Assembly: GCA_025331565.1 (NCBI GenBank)
Contig: JAFREQ010000025.1
Span: 806,001-870,000 of the forward strand
Direction: 5' to 3'
Length of the DNA stretch: 64,000 nt
DNA from: Holacanthus passer
Taxonomy: Eukaryota; Chordata; Actinopteri; Pomacanthidae
Shown here: positions 59,299-64,000 of the stretch, piece by piece
Numbering within the stretch: the first letter of the stretch is position 1
How the letters are laid out: every line of letters starts with the position of its first letter
Translations under genes and position numbers: made by a program
Notes under the pieces: generated by a model
Seen by the model: only the letters and a program-made list of their open reading frames with translations
What the model was told of the DNA's origin: nothing
The model's database searches: none

Positions 59299-61854
59299 CA
59301 TGCATGTCTAATGTCTTGAAGATGAACAAAAAAAGTTCTCAGCTTTTTCCTTTGTCTATTTATTTACATTTCAAAGAGAGAAGATATGGCTTTAATACGG
59401 CTTTTCCCAGTCGTCCGCCTCTAAATGGTCTCTACATTAATCAGAGCAAGGGGGGTGTCGTCTGGAAAACATCTATTTCTAATTGGATGTACATTACGTA
59501 AAGGAACCTCGGTGAACCTGTTCCGTGCGATTTGATTGGCTTGGTTCGACTAAAACTACGCATCAACTTTTAAAGAAGCGAAGAGGATGGCGAGGCTGAC
59601 CAAACGAGCACGAGCTTACGGCCGCTGGGAGTCTTTCCAAACCACTCTGTCCTTTACACTCTAATAGATAAGAAGACTAGTTTTCCACATCAGAAAACCA
59701 GCCCTTAACAAGCACGTGGCTGTGTGTCATGTGTACAACCCGCCTCCTATCTACCAAACTAAAAATGGCCAGCACCTGCACGTCCTCTCTTTAATCTCTT
59801 ATAAACCTATATAAAACTGCAGTCAGACATAATTCAATTTTTTCATGCTCCTCAGCTCTGTCCCGTTGAGCCTCGATTGGTTCTTGAGTCATTCATTACG
59901 AGGCCTTGCTGATTTTGTAAGCCTTGTCTCTCCTTGTTACCCAAATTCTCTACCTTCTCTCCTATAAATGGGATCTTCAATTTTAATTTGGTCCCACTAG
60001 TACGACGGAACCCTTAGTGACAGCGGATCCTTTAAATTATTTACCAGCCCACTGTTGAGGAGATGTTTCTTAATGTGAATCAATGAATGGTGCATATTAA
60101 ATGGTCATAGGATAAGTGGAATACTTTTTTATGTTCACCCTGAATGCAGAGAAAAGAACCTGCCGGCCTCAGAGGTGCTTTTATTTCATCTGTGTGCAAC
60201 TGTAGTACCGGCGCGAATGCTTCATCGCTGCTTTCACCATTTTTAGAAAAAAGACAAGAGGACAGAAGGCTTGTGTGGTCTCGCTAAAACCCTGCACATT
60301 CACTCCAACAGCACATGGTCACCAGTCACACATGGAAATGGATACAGTGGACACTTTTATTCATAGCAATGTTCTCCTTCCATATCAAACTCAGGAGAGG
60401 AAGTGATCCACCCAAAAAGATCCACATGAAGGTTTAATATCACGACATGTATACGAAGATATTGCAGTGGCTAACAAAATTAGCTGACACCAACACAAAA
60501 ACACATCTTATATAAATCATGTTATATAGCATAATGAATAGCTAAGTAATTATCCCTGGAGTGACTGCAGAGCTGTGAGGTCTCACACACTCGAGCTGTG
60601 GGGAGTCAAGTCAGCGTATCGGCACAGAAAGGCCAACCGGTGCCGAGGGGGTGTAAGCGAGGCCAGGCCTGCTCTGTGGGTGTTTTCAAATGCCTGAACC
60701 TTTGACCGGCATGTCAGGGAGCGGTGCTTTATGGAGGAGTCGCCTCCCACTGATGGCCCGGTCCATCCGGGGAGAAGGCCACCTTTGGGTGTATGTGCTG
60801 AGGGTGGGGGGGGTGCACATGTTGACGAACGCTGGTCACCTGCTCGCACTTTACGCCTCTCATTATTTCTCTCATGGGCAAAGGGACTGATTGTTTTCAT
60901 GAAGCATGGATAAGGTTACTCCTAATTAATACAGTATGAATGCACTTAATTGTCATGGATCACAACACACAGGAAATCCACATTTGGTTTGCTCCTGTTC
61001 CGACTGCACTATGTTAATGTAACCTTTGTACGGTATGTTATCATACACTGAAAATAACCATGAAGTCGATGAGAGCAGTGCGTTCATGCTTGTTTTAATT
61101 CACACCTTCAGCCTGCCTTCAAATATTGATATGTTGTGGACCTGTATAATAGTCACCCAGTTATTTTACTTTCCTCATTGCGCCTCAAAGTGTCTAACAT
61201 CGAACAGTATTTCTCATTACAGAGACAAACTCCCATTCCTACAGAAAATGCCCGTGTATAGCCGAGAGCTGATTACTTTCTAGTTTTCCCACAGCTGAAA
61301 AGTCTACACAAACTTTGTCTGAGATTGTCTGTGTTCAAACGATTTGGTGGTAAAGAGCAGAATTGTAATGTTGGGGTCTGTATTTTTCAACCATTGTAGT
61401 TTTGGAAGATTCGTTCATAAATGGCTTGAAATTCTCAGAGGAGCATTTCTGATCCTAAACTCTGTTTGGCTTTGAAGTAAAATAAAATATTATCAGTTAA
61501 TCTGTATTCTTGACCTTTTGATATTATATAATTATATAATAATCTCTGCTGAAATTCAATGTAGGAGAACTGAGGAGCTTGAGGAACAGTAGGAAACAAC
61601 ATTAAGACATGTACAGGTGTTATGATTCTACAAGGTTAAAATTTTCTAAAAAATGTGAACTCATTTGATTTTTAATGAAATCAACGAAATAAAACTAGTT
61701 ATTATATCACCAAGAATTGAGGTAAGATTCATGCATTGTTACTGGTGCTGACCTGAAAAAGTTTAAGTATTTGATCCTTGTGTAAAAATCTGTTTTGTCT
61801 GTTTATTACAGCTTCAGCTTCAAAGTATTTTGTCTATAGAGACCTCTAGATGTA
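59299..61854. other. Intronic non-coding DNA
   Basis: No exon or RNA gene recognised. A less AT-rich stretch at 60590-60900 yields overlapping frames on both strands without domains. A perfect 18-bp AT palindrome, ATTATATAATTATATAAT, lies at 61523-61540. Confidence 0.55.
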
Positions 61855-62273
61855 TGACCCTGATTCTAAACAAGTTGGGACTGTGTAAAACATAAATACA
61901 AAAAATATCTGCTTATCTGAAATAAAACAGAATGTAATAATTTGCTAATCCTTTTCAACATATACTCAATTAAAATGGTACAAAGACAATATATTTAATG
62001 TTTGACCTCATCAGCTTCATTGATTTTGCTTATTCTGAATGTGATGGCAGCAACACGTTTCAAGCAAGTTGGGACAGGAGCAACAAAAGACTGTGAAAGT
62101 TAGAGAAATATATAACTAAATTCAGCCCTGATCCTTAATACATGGTAAGCAATTTGAAATTATACTATTTATATCAACAAACTAATTTTGCGGTCCATCT
62201 TCAAAACCCGGAGACATTTTCACATACATTTTAAATCCTACTTTGTTTCATGACACATTAAACTTAATTCCAC
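61855..62273 (-). mobile_element. Tc1/mariner-like transposon, copy D (rearranged)
   Basis: Same orientation as copy C. It follows a TA (61853-61854) and starts TGACCCTGATTCTAAACAAG, then TTGGGACTGTGTAAAACATA. It shares ACAAAGACAATATATTTAATG, then TTTGACCTCATCAGCTTCATT, GATGGCAGCAACACG and AAGCAAGTTGGGACAGGAGC with copy C. After CAAAAGACTGTGAAAGTTA (about 62102) it diverges, losing the hairpin. It then enters a segment that is the reverse complement of the internal part of copy A, including TGTTTCATGACACATTAAAC (about 62245-62264) up to TTAATTCC. No transposase frame. Confidence 0.75.
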
Positions 62274-62339
62274 ACACTGAAATGAAAGTCTCGCCATCAA
62301 AGCCTCGTTGTTCTTCACAGTGAGTGCTTACCAGTGCTT
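62274..62339. other. Short unique non-coding spacer
   Basis: Unremarkable intronic sequence to the right of transposon copy D. Confidence 0.5.
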
Positions 62340-62520
62340 TTTGTTTTTCCTGTGATGTTTGGGCAGCCTGCTAATTTGCTCCCAGAGGCCTGTGTTTGTC
62401 TAATAGTTTAATTGGCTAGGCTGTGCACCTGTTTGGCAGCACAGGTGGCCACGGGGCCATTGTGCTGAGGGCCTTATCTCCCAGGCAGTTCCACGCAGGT
62501 GTGTGGCATGCAGCCTTTGC
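62340..62520. promoter_or_regulatory. Candidate conserved non-coding element in the formin intron
   Basis: Repeat-free, balanced composition with GCCTGCTAATTTGCTCCC, TAGTTTAATTGGCTAGG and the E-box-containing inverted pair CACCTGTTTGGCAGCACAGGTGG. These resemble conserved enhancer sequence. Identification is by appearance only. Confidence 0.25.
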
Positions 62521-64000
62521 AGATCCACCCACAGATGGCATTGCCTGGAGCATCCGCTGCTTACTCTGTTTCCACTCTCTTCTCCTCAGCTGCCATGTTT
62601 TCCACTTCTCTTTCTGTCAAAAAATTTCCCCAGCCAATTATTTATCCTCTACTTCATTCTCCCCCTTTTAATTTTGTCATTTGGATACTCTCTTCTTAAT
62701 TTAGAAGTGTCAGATTGACTCGCCGCTTTTCATTAATTTCTTAATCCACTGACGTGAGTGAGATGCCAACTTACAGAAAATTACAACCCTCTTATTTTTT
62801 CATTTAGCGGCAGAGAAATCCTGCTGTGTTTCAGTCCGGCATTCTCTTCCACTCTTATTTCACAGTTTATTTCCTCTCTCTCGCAACATGCGAAAACTGT
62901 GATAAGATCCATGTGAAAATATATCAAGGAATTTAATGTCTCGATGAGCAAAACATATTTTTGTCTTCTTCATAGTCATTAAAGCAAAAGTTGTCGATTT
63001 TGTGTCATTTAAATTTTGTGTTTTGCAAGATTGAGCATGTCCTACTTTAGTTGATCACTTCAGTCAGATTAATTTCAGCTCTGAATCAGGGAGGTGAAAG
63101 CTCACTTCCTCTGATCGAGCTCAGCTGCCGCTCCAGTATGAAAACAGGAGAGTGGTTTGAGTGGTTTTGGGCAGCAGGGCACACATCCATGGCCTCAGCT
63201 TTTGACTTCCCTATGTTTAGCCCTCAGCATTACACTATGACTCTGTCAAATCCCGACAGTGACTTTCATATTAGATCTGCCAGTGCTCAGATCCCTAAGA
63301 CATATTTAAGCAAAATTGAACTGGGCTCCTAACTTTTCATTATGTGAAATCTTCACGGTACAAGTCAGACATTTTCTCGGGGGCATTTTCTTGTGGGGTC
63401 TTTCTGTGGAGGCGGGAGGCATTTGCTGACACCGGAGTTTCTCTCTGTGGCTGGGTACTCAAGGTGTGGGTTGTTGTGATGATCTTGCTGCTCTGCCACA
63501 CAGGGTGTCTCTGAGTCTGAATCAGTCTCACCAGCTTTTCTCACTTGAATGCTTGTAGCTCAGCACCGAGGGTTACACGGAACACTAGTAATGGGCTTTT
63601 TACGAGCTTTGAAGTTAGTATGCCCGCTAACGTAAAGCTGCTCGTCCTATTGACGGCCTGTCTCAATGCCCAGCTTGATAAAGCATTGAACAGCATACCG
63701 AGAAACACCGGCATCGCTGCCAAGTCCTGAAGTGGAGCTCCCTGTGCTGTAATGATGGAGCAAAAACCTTATTTCCTCACCTCATAATCTATGACCGTAA
63801 CAGTCAAATAAACTCTTATATGACCAGAAATATTAATTCAAGACCATCAAACCACAGCATAATCGTACTTTTTGATTTAAATAGTAAAATTTCTACTGGA
63901 AGGTGTTAAGGTTTTTATTGCGTTTTATCTGTGTGGCACTTGCTCAGTATAATTAATATCGAGACAAAAAGGTGTCAAAAGAAGCCACTCCCTTGGTAAA
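62521..64000. other. Intronic non-coding DNA to the window end
   Basis: No exon, RNA gene or mobile element recognised. Open frames at 63051-63332 and 63545-63730 (both strands) were read and have no family resemblance or splice framing. The next formin exon, expected to begin by completing Ser then Trp-Val, is not in this stretch. Confidence 0.55.

Noticed and set aside
63051..63730. Frames near the right edge as the next formin exon
   Set aside because: Neither frame begins with the expected continuation (Ser completed, then Trp-Val), and no FH3/DID resemblance is visible.
1..64000. Bacterial-type systems (operons, CRISPR, phage, toxin-antitoxin)
   Set aside because: No dense coding, no ribosome-binding-site-led gene strings and no spacer-repeat arrays; the tandem repeats are simple microsatellites.

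Overview
This window looks like vertebrate, most likely teleost (ray-finned fish), nuclear DNA. It is AT-rich, has no dense coding, and carries long CA/TG microsatellites. It also holds a tRNA-derived SINE of a type common in teleosts, copies of a Tc1/mariner-like short DNA transposon with teleost-typical ends, and a non-autonomous hAT element. There is no bacterial gene organisation, operon, CRISPR array or phage-like block. Almost all long open frames are chance frames, low-complexity frames or frames inside repeats.

The only protein-coding segment I can support is one 140-nt internal exon at 58148-58287 on the + strand. It has a polypyrimidine tract and AG acceptor on its left and a CAG|GTTAGT donor on its right. 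It encodes the start of the FH3/DID (diaphanous inhibitory) region of a diaphanous-related formin. Its protein sequence fits DIAPH3 better than DIAPH2 or DIAPH1, from memory of the families. No flanking exon of the gene is recognisable, so the ~5.7 kb to the right is intron. The 58 kb to the left is probably intron too, unless the gene's 5' exons were too short or diverged for me to see.

Layout. 1-20 kb is unique AT-rich non-coding DNA with a few TAAT-rich, repeat-free blocks that look like candidate conserved non-coding elements (about 1.2-1.4, 2.75-2.96, 8.96-9.26 and 13.7-14.3 kb), plus TG tracts. 20-41 kb holds the SINE, several CA/GA microsatellites, a local CpG-dense patch at 25.5 kb, further candidate regulatory blocks (31.7-32.1, 36.3-36.7 kb) and a decayed AT repeat at 30.0 kb. 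41-57 kb is the transposon-rich part: a dispersed repeat at 41.0 kb, Tc1/mariner-like copies at 46.3-47.1, 48.5-48.8 and 56.9-57.3 kb, and the hAT element at 54.6 kb. A TAAT-rich inverted repeat lies at 51.8 kb. 58-64 kb contains the formin exon, an ATT microsatellite, another Tc1/mariner-like copy at 61.9-62.3 kb and a last candidate conserved block at about 62.4 kb.

The best new observations are at the mobile-element level. The hAT copy has intact 8-bp target duplications. The four Tc1/mariner-like copies share a strong 15-bp-stem hairpin, and two of them share an extra internal segment that suggests a longer parent or a composite element. The conserved-element calls rest on composition and appearance only and need alignment. 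I found no previously undescribed multi-gene system.
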